Below are positions 31,432 through 41,501 of a stretch of DNA of 64,000 nucleotides, one piece after another. Where the stretch lies: positions 1 to 64,000 of the forward strand of contig JADLBD010000279.1 of the NCBI GenBank assembly GCA_020847975.1, read 5' to 3'. The first letter of the stretch is position 1, and each line of letters begins with the position of its first letter. The notes beneath the pieces are model-generated. The model was given only the letters and a program-made list of their open reading frames with translations. It had not been told where the DNA came from and made no database searches. Position numbers and translations under genes: made by a program. Origin of the DNA: Bryobacterales bacterium (lineage in GTDB: Bacteria; Acidobacteriota; Terriglobia; Bryobacterales; Bryobacteraceae).

Positions 31432-32730
31432 TTACTGATGCCGCCGGAAGATGTTCACCTTCCGTCCAAGATTGATCCAGAATCCGGGCGGCCGCTTTGG
31501 CACCGCGGGTGGCGCGAGAACCGCCGCCGGGGGCGTGAGGGAGGAAGTGGAAATGCGGGGCGCGGGGGGAAGGTCGCTGGTGGCGGGGGGAGGGCGGCGG
31601 GGAACCATCTTCGCCGCCACGGGTTTCGCCGACCGGGGCTTAGGCTTCGGCATCGGGGGAGGGGTGGGCTCCGGATCCTTCGGAGGAGACTGCGGCGCCA
31701 AGTCGGGATTCACGCCGGTTTTGCTCTTCTCGAATGCTTCGGGTGGCGGAACGGGCGGCGGCGGGGGACGCAAGGGAATGATCGTTGCGGGCTCCTTGTT
31801 GCCTTGTCGCAATTCCGGACTCCCCATAGCCAGCGCTACGAATAGCGCCGCTACCAGGGAAAAGGCGGCAGCGGTCCATACATTCGCCGATGCCCACCAC
31901 CTGCGTTCCGGCTGCGCCGAATCCGGCACTAGCGCGACCAGGAACTCCGCGGCCGAGGCAAACCGCCGCGCCGGGTCCTTCTCGAGCGCGCGCAACAGGG
32001 CGGCGTCGAGGTGTGGCGGAAGATCCGCCCTGCGGTGAGAAGGCGGTATGGGGCGCGTTTCCGCATGCGCCAGCATCAGGTCGAACGGGGAATCCCCCTC
32101 GAAAGGCCGTTCCGTGGTGAACAACTCGTAGAGCACCGCGGCTGTCGAGTAGATATCGGCCCGAAAGTCCACGTCCGCCGACGACTTGATCTGCTCCGGG
32201 GCGGTGTAGTGGATGGAGCCCATCATGATCCCCGATTGCGTAATCCGCCGGTCGCCGGGCTTCTTGGCAAGTCCGAAATCGGTCAATTTGATCCGGCCTT
32301 TCGGCGTCACCAGGATGTTTGCCGGCGAGATGTCCCGATGCACCACCCCGTTCTGATGGGCATGGATCAAGGCCCGAAGAATCTGACCGGCATAGGAGAG
32401 CGCCGTAAAGTACTCGACCCGGCCCCGATCCATCGTCTGCCGCAGCGATTCGCCTTCAATGAACTCCATCACCAGCAGCAGATCGTCCTGGTGCCAGAAG
32501 GCCGTATGAACCGCCGCGATGCCCGGATGGTTCAGCTTTGCCTGCAGCATTGCCTCGCGGACGATACGCTGGGCGCGTTCTTCGTCCACGATGGTTCCAT
32601 AGAACACTTTGATCGCCTCGGTGCGGCGTGTGATGCGGTGTTCCACCCGAAACACGTCCCCGCTTGCCCCAGAACCCAGATGGCTGAGGATGCGGTATTC
32701 GCCGATTTGCTGGCCGGCCTGATATCTCAC
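31432..32730 (-). CDS. Ser/Thr protein kinase (active type) with membrane segment and Pro-rich tail
   Basis: 432 residues. The Hanks-type kinase domain fills residues 1-270, with all catalytic elements: glycine loop LGSGASGDVF (18-27), Lys41, Glu59, HRD with Asp133, Asn138, and DFG at Asp151, then APEQIKS. A membrane segment (about 286-306, AAAFSLVAALFVALAM) puts the kinase in the cytoplasm, followed by a proline-rich extracytoplasmic tail of about 120 residues (PPPPPVPPPEAF and similar). The start lies 1 bp after the stop of the upstream pseudokinase, so the two are co-translated and probably act together. Confidence 0.9.
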   Translation of the reverse strand: MRYQAGQQIGEYRILSHLGSGASGDVFRVEHRITRRTEAIKVFYGTIVDEERAQRIVREAMLQAKLNHPGIAAVHTAFWHQDDLLLVMEFIEGESLRQTMDRGRVEYFTALSYAGQILRALIHAHQNGVVHRDISPANILVTPKGRIKLTDFGLAKKPGDRRITQSGIMMGSIHYTAPEQIKSSADVDFRADIYSTAAVLYELFTTERPFEGDSPFDLMLAHAETRPIPPSHRRADLPPHLDAALLRALEKDPARRFASAAEFLVALVPDSAQPERRWWASANVWTAAAFSLVAALFVALAMGSPELRQGNKEPATIIPLRPPPPPVPPPEAFEKSKTGVNPDLAPQSPPKDPEPTPPPMPKPKPRSAKPVAAKMVPRRPPPATSDLPPAPRISTSSLTPPAAVLAPPAVPKRPPGFWINLGRKVNIFRRHQ

Positions 32731-32731
32731 G

Positions 32732-33739
32732 TTATTTCAGGAACAGCGTGAAGGCGAGCAGGATGATAATCACCACGAAGGCGACGGTAAGCCAGAAGAA
32801 AGTCTGGTCGTTTGTGGGCGCTGCCTGGGCGAGAGTATGGCCGGCGGCGGGTACTGTCTGCTTGGGAGCCTGGGCCAGGGTTGGAGCCGCCCCGGTATGT
32901 ATCTCCATCACGCCGTCGGGCCGCTGGAGCGCCTCGGTTAAAGCTGAGGAAAAGGCGGCAGCGGAGCGGTAGCGGTCTTCCGGCTTCTTTGCCATCGCGC
33001 GGCCTATCACCGCGCTCCAAAATCCTGGAATGTTGCGGTTGACGGTGGCCACGGGCGTAGCCTCCCGCTGAACATGCGCGAGCATCACGTCGAATTGGCT
33101 GGTTGCCTGGAACGGCTTATGCCCGCAAAGCATTTCATAAAGGACACATCCGGCGGAGTAGATGTCTGACCGTGGATCGAGGGAGGTTGTCCCTTTCACC
33201 TGTTCCGGTGAAATGTAGTGGACGGGTCCGATCGCTGTACCCACCTGGGTGAGGTTCATTTCCCCTTTGGCCTTTGCCATGGCGAATCCCCCCAACTTCA
33301 CTTCCCCACCCGGGAGGATATAGATATTTTCCGGCGAAACTTCGCGGTGCACCACATTCTGGGAGTGGGCATGTTGAAGCGCCGCCAAGACCTGGGTCAT
33401 CACCGCAACCGCCTGGAAAGGCGGGAGAGGGCCTGAGGCGAGAAGGTCGGCAAGCGTGGAGCCTTCAAGGAGTTCCGTGGTCATGATCACCATGCCGTCG
33501 ATCTGGGCCGCATGATGAAAGGTGACGATGTTGGGGTGCAGCAGCCGGGCGTGCACCTTGATCTCGCGGAAAAAACGCTCGAGTGACTCCGCATCCTGTT
33601 GCAGCGATTCGGGTAACACTTTCAGCGCTTCCAGGCGCTCGGCCACAATATTGCGCACCCGGTAGACGACCTCCTTCTTCGACATGGATTGAATGTCGAG
33701 AATCTCGTAGTCGCCCAACTGGGTTCCGGTTTCGAGCAT
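32732..33739 (-). CDS. Pseudokinase, Hanks-type fold with degraded catalytic motifs
   Basis: 335 residues with a clear kinase fold (YEILDIQSMSKKEVVYRV, EALKVLPESL with Lys40, EIKVHARLLHPNIVTF, YISPEQVKG, SDIYSAGCVLYEMLCG). Three catalytic parts are changed: the glycine-rich loop is SMSKKE with no glycines, HRD is HRE (Glu133), and DFG is GGF (Gly151). Asn138 remains. The C-terminus has a membrane segment (FFWLTVAFVVIIILLAFTL). Phosphotransfer is unlikely; a regulatory or scaffold role on the adjacent active kinase, one base downstream, is the simplest idea. AGGAGA eight bases before the ATG is a good ribosome binding site and lies beside a hairpin. Confidence 0.88.
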   Translation of the reverse strand: MLETGTQLGDYEILDIQSMSKKEVVYRVRNIVAERLEALKVLPESLQQDAESLERFFREIKVHARLLHPNIVTFHHAAQIDGMVIMTTELLEGSTLADLLASGPLPPFQAVAVMTQVLAALQHAHSQNVVHREVSPENIYILPGGEVKLGGFAMAKAKGEMNLTQVGTAIGPVHYISPEQVKGTTSLDPRSDIYSAGCVLYEMLCGHKPFQATSQFDVMLAHVQREATPVATVNRNIPGFWSAVIGRAMAKKPEDRYRSAAAFSSALTEALQRPDGVMEIHTGAAPTLAQAPKQTVPAAGHTLAQAAPTNDQTFFWLTVAFVVIIILLAFTLFLK

Positions 33740-33755
33740 AAGCGAAAGTCTCCTG

Positions 33756-33774
33756 CCAATCCTTGGCGGATTGG
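33756..33774 (-). promoter_or_regulatory. Hairpin directly before the pseudokinase ribosome binding site
   Basis: CCAATCC and GGATTGG (seven base pairs, five-base loop) sit immediately upstream of AGGAGA in the transcript of the pseudokinase-kinase genes. A stem in this place could affect translation or mRNA stability. Confidence 0.4.
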
Positions 33775-33926
33775 GTCGGGGTAGTCATCCATCGGCAGTT
33801 TGGGGGGCGAGGTTTAGGGTTATTCCCTGCCTCCGCGCCTCTTCCGCAACTGAGAAAACGCGGGTGCGGGTTAATCCCCCGGCGAGAATTCGAGCCGACG
33901 CCATCCGGCTCATTATTTTCGGTTTA

Positions 33927-35054
33927 TCACGGTCTCCGGATTCTCTGAAAGGCGTCCGGAAAGCTCACCTGCTCGCCCTGCCAGGCATAGTCCATCAGCC
34001 CGTCGATGGCGGTCCAGGTGGTGTGATACCGGACGTAGATGTCCCTTTCGCCCGGGTCCCCCCAACTGCCATCCGCATTCTGGCGGTCGAGCAGGAATTC
34101 GATCCCTTCCCGGATCAGTCCGTCGGACTCGGAAAGACCAAAGGACCTGAGCGTGTCCATGAATTCACCAGTGGTTTCCACGTCTCGAGCGGCCAGATTC
34201 CGGCGGAAATGCGACTCCAGGAACCGGTATTCTTCAGGGAACCACTCCTTTCGCAACCGGTACCGGCTGTAGCCGTTGAATGTGTACACAATATGCGTGA
34301 TCGCGTAAGCAACGGAATAGAATGATGCGTTCCCGGCTCCGTGTTGTCCGGGGTATGGGCGCAACGCCGGTATCCATCGGGCGACGTCTGCGAAGTGAGC
34401 ACCCAGGCGGACTCCGTAGAGGTCCCCAAAATAAGTGTCGAGAAGCGCGTCGAGGAGTATATCGTAGGGGTTCAGCATCCGGAGCGCCGTTCCGCATGTC
34501 CGGCAGGTTCTGCAACCCCGCGGATTATTGCTCCCGCATCGTTTGCAGCGCGCGGGGAGGTCTGTGGGCACAGACTCCCGCACCGGATCGAACAGGAGGA
34601 AGTCTTCAGGGCGAAAGCATTCAGCCGCCCGCCGGACTTCTTCACGAAATCCTGTATCCCGGAATCCCAGGGAATCGGCGGTGTAGCCGCCGTAGGCGAA
34701 ATCGGCCACCTCATCCGCACTGGCCTTTTCCGGCACATGCGGATTCTGACGCCGCCACCGCTGGGCCCCCTCGAGGGCCATCCCGCGGGCGATTCGCCTG
34801 ACCTCAGGATCGGCGGCTGCTTCGGAGGTGCTGTAGAAGCACCAGATGAGGTCGGCTCCATTGGCGGCGAAAGAACGAGGGTTGCGGGCGACTTCTCCCA
34901 AAAAGTGCAGCCCCCGAAGAACGGCGCTATGCCGGTCCTCATGTGTATATCGTGCGCCCGGCCAAAGGGGGTGGCCAAGAGGCAGATGCAGAAGAATCGC
35001 CGCGGCAAGAAATGGAGCAATGACCGGCACGAGCTTCCATGGACGATTGCGCAT
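33927..35054 (-). CDS. Membrane-anchored alpha/alpha-toroid-like protein with a zinc ribbon
   Basis: 375 residues; ATG at 35054 with AGGCGG nine bases before. An N-terminal membrane segment (LVPVIAPFLAAAILLHL) is followed by a helical domain, then a metal site with five cysteines between 170 and 187 (CKRC...CRTCRTC). The C-terminal third has the repeat typical of squalene-cyclase/prenyltransferase toroids, with QNADGSWGD (about 324-332) and TWTAIDGLMDYAW. It could bind a lipid or act as an enzyme; no catalytic DxDD or other signature is seen. It is transcribed toward the pseudokinase gene, 187 bp upstream of it, and diverges from the GH gene. Confidence 0.65.
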   Translation of the reverse strand: MRNRPWKLVPVIAPFLAAAILLHLPLGHPLWPGARYTHEDRHSAVLRGLHFLGEVARNPRSFAANGADLIWCFYSTSEAAADPEVRRIARGMALEGAQRWRRQNPHVPEKASADEVADFAYGGYTADSLGFRDTGFREEVRRAAECFRPEDFLLFDPVRESVPTDLPARCKRCGSNNPRGCRTCRTCGTALRMLNPYDILLDALLDTYFGDLYGVRLGAHFADVARWIPALRPYPGQHGAGNASFYSVAYAITHIVYTFNGYSRYRLRKEWFPEEYRFLESHFRRNLAARDVETTGEFMDTLRSFGLSESDGLIREGIEFLLDRQNADGSWGDPGERDIYVRYHTTWTAIDGLMDYAWQGEQVSFPDAFQRIRRP

Positions 35055-35142
35055 GTAGGTCACCGCCTGTTCGATCCCGCTCCTGCATTCAACATATCGA
35101 ACGGGTAAACTTCAGTTTCGTCTCAAGCTGCTATTCTGAACT

Positions 35143-37263
35143 GTGAAACTCTATTCGCTCCTGCTCGGCGCCGTCATGGCGGCGCCTTGCACTCTCTACG
35201 CGCAGACACCCTGGTGGGAGGGCGAACCGCTCCGCATTATAGATCTCACCACCAGTATTACCCAACCCGATTCCAATGACCCGGCGAAGTTAGCGGCGCG
35301 CAAAGCCGAGCTTGGCTACAATGCCGAGCATCTCGAGATCATGCGCATGCCGGGCGGTCTCGATGACCTTGGGTTTTTCTTCCGCTCGAAGGTTGCCGGC
35401 AGAGAGAATCCGGATTATCTGCGCCGCTACGCGCCGGAAGCGCACAAGCACGGGTTGCGGACGTTCATCTACTTCAACGTGCACTGGTACACGGTGAAGT
35501 TTGCCGAGCAGCATCCGGACTGGCGGATGACGAGGGAGAACGGCAAGCCCCTCGATGGCGTGTACGACACGGGCGCCGATTTCTGCGTGAACACTCCCTG
35601 GCGCGAGTGGGTGTTCCAGGTGCTGCGGGATCTGGCGGCCTATCCGATTGACGGCATCTTCTACGACGGCCCGGTGTATCGCGCCGATACCTGTTACTGC
35701 CGCTACTGCCGCGAGAAATATCGCAAGCAGTACGGGCGGGAAATGCCGAGCAAGACGAAGCGTACGGGGAAAGACTTCGCGCAGTTGATGGAGTTTCAGG
35801 CCAACAGCCTGAAGGACTTTCTCCACGATTCGCGAGTCATCCTGAAAGGCATCCGTCCGGATCTGGCGCTCTACATGAACGGGGGCGTGCGCGGAGCGAA
35901 TTGGGCCACGGGCCGGTTCAACCGGGAACTGATCGCCGAGCAGGACCTGCTCGGCAGCGAGGGTGGGTTCATCAGCGGCGACCTCACGAGAGTTCCGCTG
36001 TGGAAGCCCGGGCTGACGGCGCGGCTACTCGAGACGCAGGCGGGCGGAAAGCCAACCATCATCTTCTCCGCGGCCAGCCACAAGCCCTGGACGTTTTCCC
36101 TGCTTCCGGCGCCGGAACTGCGGCTGCTCTACGCCGATACCATCGCCAATGCAGCGGGCGTCTGGATGGGAATCACGCCCTTTGAATTCGAAGAGCCGGA
36201 AATGACTGCTCTGACAGAAATGAACCGGTTTCTCGAGAAGAACAAAGCCTACTTCACGAAAACGAAGTCCGCGGCGAGGGTGGGCGTTGTGTGGTCGGAC
36301 GTGACGGCGAACTTCTATGCGGGGGCGGCGGCGCAACTGATCGACATTGACCGCACGGCGCAGCGTTCGAACATCGGAAATCTCGACGGGGAGTTTGCGG
36401 GGATTACGGAGTCGCTGCTCCGTTCGCATGTTCCTTTCGACGTGATCGACGATGTGACGCTCGAGAAAGAGCCCTTGGACCGCTACCAGGCGATCTTTCT
36501 GCCGAACGTCGCGTGCATGAGCGACCGCGTCGCGGCCCGCCTTCGGAAGTATGTCGAGGAGGGCGGAAATCTGTTCGCGGATTTTGAAACGTCGCTCTAC
36601 GATGAGACGGGAGTCCGGCGCGGCGATTTTGCGCTTTCGCCGGTGTTTGGCGTGTCGGCAGGGAAGGGAATCGCGGGCCCCCTGCTCTGGGACTACCTGA
36701 AGCCGGTGACTACTCCACAGCTTACCGCCGGCATTACGCGCAAGATGATTCCCTCCACCGCGTATTATGTGCGGACCCATGCGGGGGAGGGCGAAGTGGC
36801 ATGGAAATTCACGGCGCCTTTGGCGGGACGTTATGATGGCGTTCCGAAATTGTCCGATGATCCGGGGCTCGTCATCCGGCGGCTGGGTAAAGGGATGGTT
36901 GCCTACATGCCCGGCGACTTGGGGAATTCCATCAACACCTACCATACGCCGGAGTTGCTGCAATTGGTAGCGAACGCCGGAACGCAGTTGGGCGTATCGC
37001 CGGTGCGGGTGGAAAACGCCCCGGGATCCGTGGAGGTGGTGGCGCGGCGCCAGGACAACCGGTTCCTGGTGCACCTGGTGAATTTTACCGGGGAAATGAC
37101 ACGGCCGATTCGCAGGATCGTGCCGCTGTCCAACGTGCGCGTAACCGTCGAAGGAAAGTATTCCAAGTCGCGGTCCCTGTGGACGGGGCAGGCGTTGCCT
37201 GTCCGAAACGGGAGCGTTACGGTTCCCTCCCTGCAGGAATACGACGTGATCGTGTTCGAGTAA
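35143..37263 (+). CDS. Secreted glycoside hydrolase (GHL6 / GH42-trimerization type)
   Basis: 706 residues from GTG 35143 with a signal peptide (MKLYSLLLGAVMAAPCTLYA). Residues about 30-370 look like a TIM barrel of the GHL6 type (FIYFNVHWYTVKFAEQHPDW, IDGIFYDGPVY, a CYCRYC zinc-like cluster, YMNGGVRGANW). Residues about 380-600 resemble the GH42 beta-galactosidase trimerization domain (VGVVWSD, YQAIFLPNVACMSDRVAARLRKYVEEGGNL). The C-terminus is a beta domain (FLVHLVNFTGE). It would act on exported glycans, substrate unknown. The convergent membrane gene starts its stop 12 bp away. Confidence 0.8.
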   Translation: MKLYSLLLGAVMAAPCTLYAQTPWWEGEPLRIIDLTTSITQPDSNDPAKLAARKAELGYNAEHLEIMRMPGGLDDLGFFFRSKVAGRENPDYLRRYAPEAHKHGLRTFIYFNVHWYTVKFAEQHPDWRMTRENGKPLDGVYDTGADFCVNTPWREWVFQVLRDLAAYPIDGIFYDGPVYRADTCYCRYCREKYRKQYGREMPSKTKRTGKDFAQLMEFQANSLKDFLHDSRVILKGIRPDLALYMNGGVRGANWATGRFNRELIAEQDLLGSEGGFISGDLTRVPLWKPGLTARLLETQAGGKPTIIFSAASHKPWTFSLLPAPELRLLYADTIANAAGVWMGITPFEFEEPEMTALTEMNRFLEKNKAYFTKTKSAARVGVVWSDVTANFYAGAAAQLIDIDRTAQRSNIGNLDGEFAGITESLLRSHVPFDVIDDVTLEKEPLDRYQAIFLPNVACMSDRVAARLRKYVEEGGNLFADFETSLYDETGVRRGDFALSPVFGVSAGKGIAGPLLWDYLKPVTTPQLTAGITRKMIPSTAYYVRTHAGEGEVAWKFTAPLAGRYDGVPKLSDDPGLVIRRLGKGMVAYMPGDLGNSINTYHTPELLQLVANAGTQLGVSPVRVENAPGSVEVVARRQDNRFLVHLVNFTGEMTRPIRRIVPLSNVRVTVEGKYSKSRSLWTGQALPVRNGSVTVPSLQEYDVIVFE

Positions 37264-37275
37264 CGGGAGCCGGTT

Positions 37276-38364
37276 TCACACGCGCAGAAACCAGCCCCGG
37301 CGGTATAGCGCATAGGCCACACCGAACATCAGGAGCGTATAAACGACGGCATAGAGCAGCGATGCGTTCCACGGGGAAGCGAGCGGCGCAAACACCTTCT
37401 GATAAACGGGCATGCGCCAATCGAGCGCGCTGATCGCGGAATCCAGCAACTCTGACGCCATATAGACGGCGATGGCGTTCATTCCCAAAACCACGAACGG
37501 ACGGAAGGGCCGCTTGTATCCCAGCCCGTCGGCAATCCATAGGAACGCCGCGAACAGGACGAAATCAAGGCCTGCCATGAACAGGGCAAAAGACGAAGTC
37601 CACAACTTCTTGTTGATGGGCAGCCATTGATCGCAGATGAGCCCCGCGGCCAGCAGCGCCACGCCGGCAGCGGTCATCCAGGCGGCGCGTGAAGAGAGCG
37701 TGCGCTTCAGAGCGAGGATCTGCCCGGCCAGAATCCCGAACAGCACCGTCGCGATAGCGGGCAGCGTGCTGACAATGCCCTCCGGATCCCAGCTTTTCGT
37801 TTGCGCGTAATTGTGCGCGCCTAACACAATGCGATCCACGTAGTGCGCGAAGTTGTGCTCGACATCCAGATGCCCCGCGCCGTATCCCGGCACGGGCGCG
37901 AATTTCATGATGAGCCAATAGCTGGATAGCAGTCCGGCAATCCAGGCAGCCTGCCCGCGAACTCCGGTTGTCAGATAAATCGCAGTGGCGGCCAGATAGC
38001 AGATGGCGATTCGCTGCAGCACGCCCAGCACTCGCATCGTGGAAAAGTCAAAATGCGGAAAGAGGTATATCAAAAGCCCGAGACAATAGAGAATCGCCGC
38101 ACGGCGAAAAGCCTGACGAAACAGTTCCGCCCGCCCCATTCCCGCCGCCATCCGCCGTCCCAGCGCCAGCGTCATCGCCACCCCAACAATCCAAAGGAAC
38201 GACGGGAATACCACATCGGTGGGAGTCCAGCCGTTCCATTCGGAATGCTCGAGCGGAGCGTAGACGAAATGCCCATTGCCGGGATCGTTCACCAGGACCA
38301 TCAGCGCCATAGTGGCGCCGCGGAATGCGTCGAGGGAAGTAAGACGTTCGGACTGCAGCCCCAT
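37276..38364 (-). CDS. Heparan-alpha-glucosaminide N-acetyltransferase-like membrane protein (DUF5009)
   Basis: 362 residues with about ten membrane segments. The start is typical of the family: RLTSLDAFRGATMALMVLVNDPGNG, with the conserved Asp-Arg-Gly, then HSEWNGWTPTDVVFPSFLWIVG. These proteins resemble human HGSNAT and bacterial DUF1624/DUF5009 acyltransferases that move acetyl groups across the membrane to sugars. The neighbouring secreted glycoside hydrolase on the other strand supports a role in glycan modification or use. Full length; no missing key residue noticed. Confidence 0.8.
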   Translation of the reverse strand: MGLQSERLTSLDAFRGATMALMVLVNDPGNGHFVYAPLEHSEWNGWTPTDVVFPSFLWIVGVAMTLALGRRMAAGMGRAELFRQAFRRAAILYCLGLLIYLFPHFDFSTMRVLGVLQRIAICYLAATAIYLTTGVRGQAAWIAGLLSSYWLIMKFAPVPGYGAGHLDVEHNFAHYVDRIVLGAHNYAQTKSWDPEGIVSTLPAIATVLFGILAGQILALKRTLSSRAAWMTAAGVALLAAGLICDQWLPINKKLWTSSFALFMAGLDFVLFAAFLWIADGLGYKRPFRPFVVLGMNAIAVYMASELLDSAISALDWRMPVYQKVFAPLASPWNASLLYAVVYTLLMFGVAYALYRRGWFLRV

Positions 38365-38460
38365 GCTCTCAAAATCTTATCGAAATAGCGGCGGCTGTGC
38401 GGTGTATACCAGCCGGAAGCACTCACGCGTTCACTGGGAAAAGTTGCATTGAGTCTCGCT

Positions 38461-38973
38461 TCAGAACGGCGCTTCGTCCGCCGACGGACCATACACCGCC
38501 GGAACCGCAATATCATTCAACCGCAAGTAAACCCCTAACTGCGCCCGGTGATGAATGATGTGGCTCAGGAAAAATCGCCGCAGCACCATGCTTCGCGGCA
38601 TTGTGAACATCGCCGTGCCGCCCTTCTTGAGCGACCACGGCTGCGCATAGGATTCGTCGCTTGCCGCCTCGATCGCCTTGCGCGCCGCGGCGGCGTTTTC
38701 GTCGAACATCGCCAGCAGTTGCTTGCCGTCCGTTGCCGGAGCCGGAGGTCCAGCCGCCGGCCCATCCACGGGAGCGAGGTCGAAAGAATGCTGGTTCATG
38801 GTGGCGTCCACCCACTGCGGCAGGCTGGCAACATGGCTTGCCAAAGCTCCCATGGTGGATGATTTGGCGTGCGGGCGCCAGTCGAATTTGTCGTCGGGGA
38901 TGCGCTCGAGAGTCTTGCGGGTGGCGGCCATCTCGAGGTCCCATTCCGGGAGAAGATCGGCGGAAATAGACAT
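38461..38973 (-). CDS. DinB-family metal-binding protein
   Basis: 170 residues forming a four-helix bundle of the DinB/YfiT type. The metal triad is recognisable: His in ALASHVASLPQW and a pair of histidines in FLSHIIHHRAQLGVYLRL. Family members are thiol transferases or have unknown functions. It is single, with 48 bp to the downstream ArsR-type gene on the same strand. Confidence 0.85.
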   Translation of the reverse strand: MSISADLLPEWDLEMAATRKTLERIPDDKFDWRPHAKSSTMGALASHVASLPQWVDATMNQHSFDLAPVDGPAAGPPAPATDGKQLLAMFDENAAAARKAIEAASDESYAQPWSLKKGGTAMFTMPRSMVLRRFFLSHIIHHRAQLGVYLRLNDIAVPAVYGPSADEAPF

Positions 38974-39021
38974 GGTAAGTTACTCCAGTTGAGAGGTCAG
39001 CAAATACTGTAAGTATTTATA

Positions 39022-39948
39022 CTATAACTTCGCCCCCAGTGCAAGCACTGTTTCAAAATACGGCGCCTCTTCCTCCTTATGCACCACCATCGTCCGCACC
39101 TCCCCGAATCCCGCTTTCTCCAGATACCCCACCAACTCCGCTTCCGTGAAGCCCAACCACACGTCCGCGTACATCTCCCGGGCCTGTTCGTAGTGATGCC
39201 GCGCCAGGTCCAGAATCGCGATCCGGCCTCCCGGCCGCAGGATCCGCCATGCCTCCTCCACTGCCTTCCGCGGATGCTGCGCATGATGCAGCGACTGGCT
39301 GAACAACGCCAAATCCACCGTTCCGTCTTCAACCGGCAGCGCTTCGAGGTCGCCCTTGCGGTACGCCAGGTTGCGTACGCCGTGCGTTCGCGCCAGTTCC
39401 GAGCCGAACTCCACCATCTTCTCCGAATTGTCCACGGCGATGACCTCGGCCGCCCGCTGCGCCAGCAGTTGCGAGAGCGTCCCTTCCCCTGCGCCTAAGT
39501 CCGCAATCACCATCGGCGGCATCAATTGCAGCAGCAATTCCGCCACCGCCTTCCACGACCGTCCCGGAACATAGTGCCGCCCGAACCGTCCCGCAAGCTG
39601 ATCGAAATACGCCCTCATCTTGTCCTGCCGCTTGTCCAATATCAACCGCAGCGCCGCCTGGTCCTGTGCCGCTTCGGGAATTTCCGACGCAGCCTGGCGC
39701 AGCACCTCCATCAACTGTTGAAACGCCGGGGGAACCCTCAGGCTGTATAACGTGCTTTTTCCGATGCGCCGGTCCTCAATCAATCCCGTCTGCCTGAGCT
39801 GCGCCAAATGCGTGGAGATGCTGCTTTGTCCGGCGGCGAGGATCTGCTGCAACTCCGCCACGGAGAGTTCTTCGCTTTCAAGCAGCAGGAGGATGCGGAG
39901 GCGGGTGGGTTCGGTGAGTAAACGCAGCGAATGAAGGATTGACGGCAT
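39022..39948 (-). CDS. ArsR-family regulator fused to a SAM methyltransferase domain
   Basis: 308 residues. Residues 1-80 are a winged-helix ArsR domain (LTEPTRLRILLLLESEELSVAEL, QSSISTHLAQLRQTGLIE). Residues about 115-308 are a class I methyltransferase fold with VIADLGAGEGTLSQL (Asp150), AVDNSEKMVEF and GDLEALPVEDGTVDLALFSQSLHHA. The gene diverges from ahcY, and proteins of this kind are known as SahR-type regulators of S-adenosylhomocysteine recycling: the methyltransferase domain is thought to sense SAH or SAM. It probably controls both its own gene and ahcY from the 65-bp gap between them. Confidence 0.88.
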   Translation of the reverse strand: MPSILHSLRLLTEPTRLRILLLLESEELSVAELQQILAAGQSSISTHLAQLRQTGLIEDRRIGKSTLYSLRVPPAFQQLMEVLRQAASEIPEAAQDQAALRLILDKRQDKMRAYFDQLAGRFGRHYVPGRSWKAVAELLLQLMPPMVIADLGAGEGTLSQLLAQRAAEVIAVDNSEKMVEFGSELARTHGVRNLAYRKGDLEALPVEDGTVDLALFSQSLHHAQHPRKAVEEAWRILRPGGRIAILDLARHHYEQAREMYADVWLGFTEAELVGYLEKAGFGEVRTMVVHKEEEAPYFETVLALGAKL

Positions 39949-39957
39949 TTCGGTTTA

Positions 39958-39988
39958 ATGATATCATCACATCAAGATTCGTTGATAT
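39958..39988. promoter_or_regulatory. Inverted repeats between arsR-methyltransferase gene and ahcY
   Basis: ATGATATCAT (39958-39967) is a perfect palindrome. ATCAA (39971-39975) and TTGAT (39982-39986) form an inverted repeat with a 6-base spacer, and ATATCA (39961-39966) pairs with TGATAT (39983-39988). Such a site is right for an ArsR dimer and overlaps the likely promoters of both genes. The site is inferred from symmetry and place only. Confidence 0.5.
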
Positions 39989-40013
39989 AAGCGTCTCTGG
40001 AGAACTTCCTATC

Positions 40014-41444
<1,431 letters not shown>

Positions 41445-41501
41445 ACTTCACATTGCGTCTCGGGGGCGCCGGTGTGGCCTTGTATCCGGCCAGCGTGTAG
41501 G

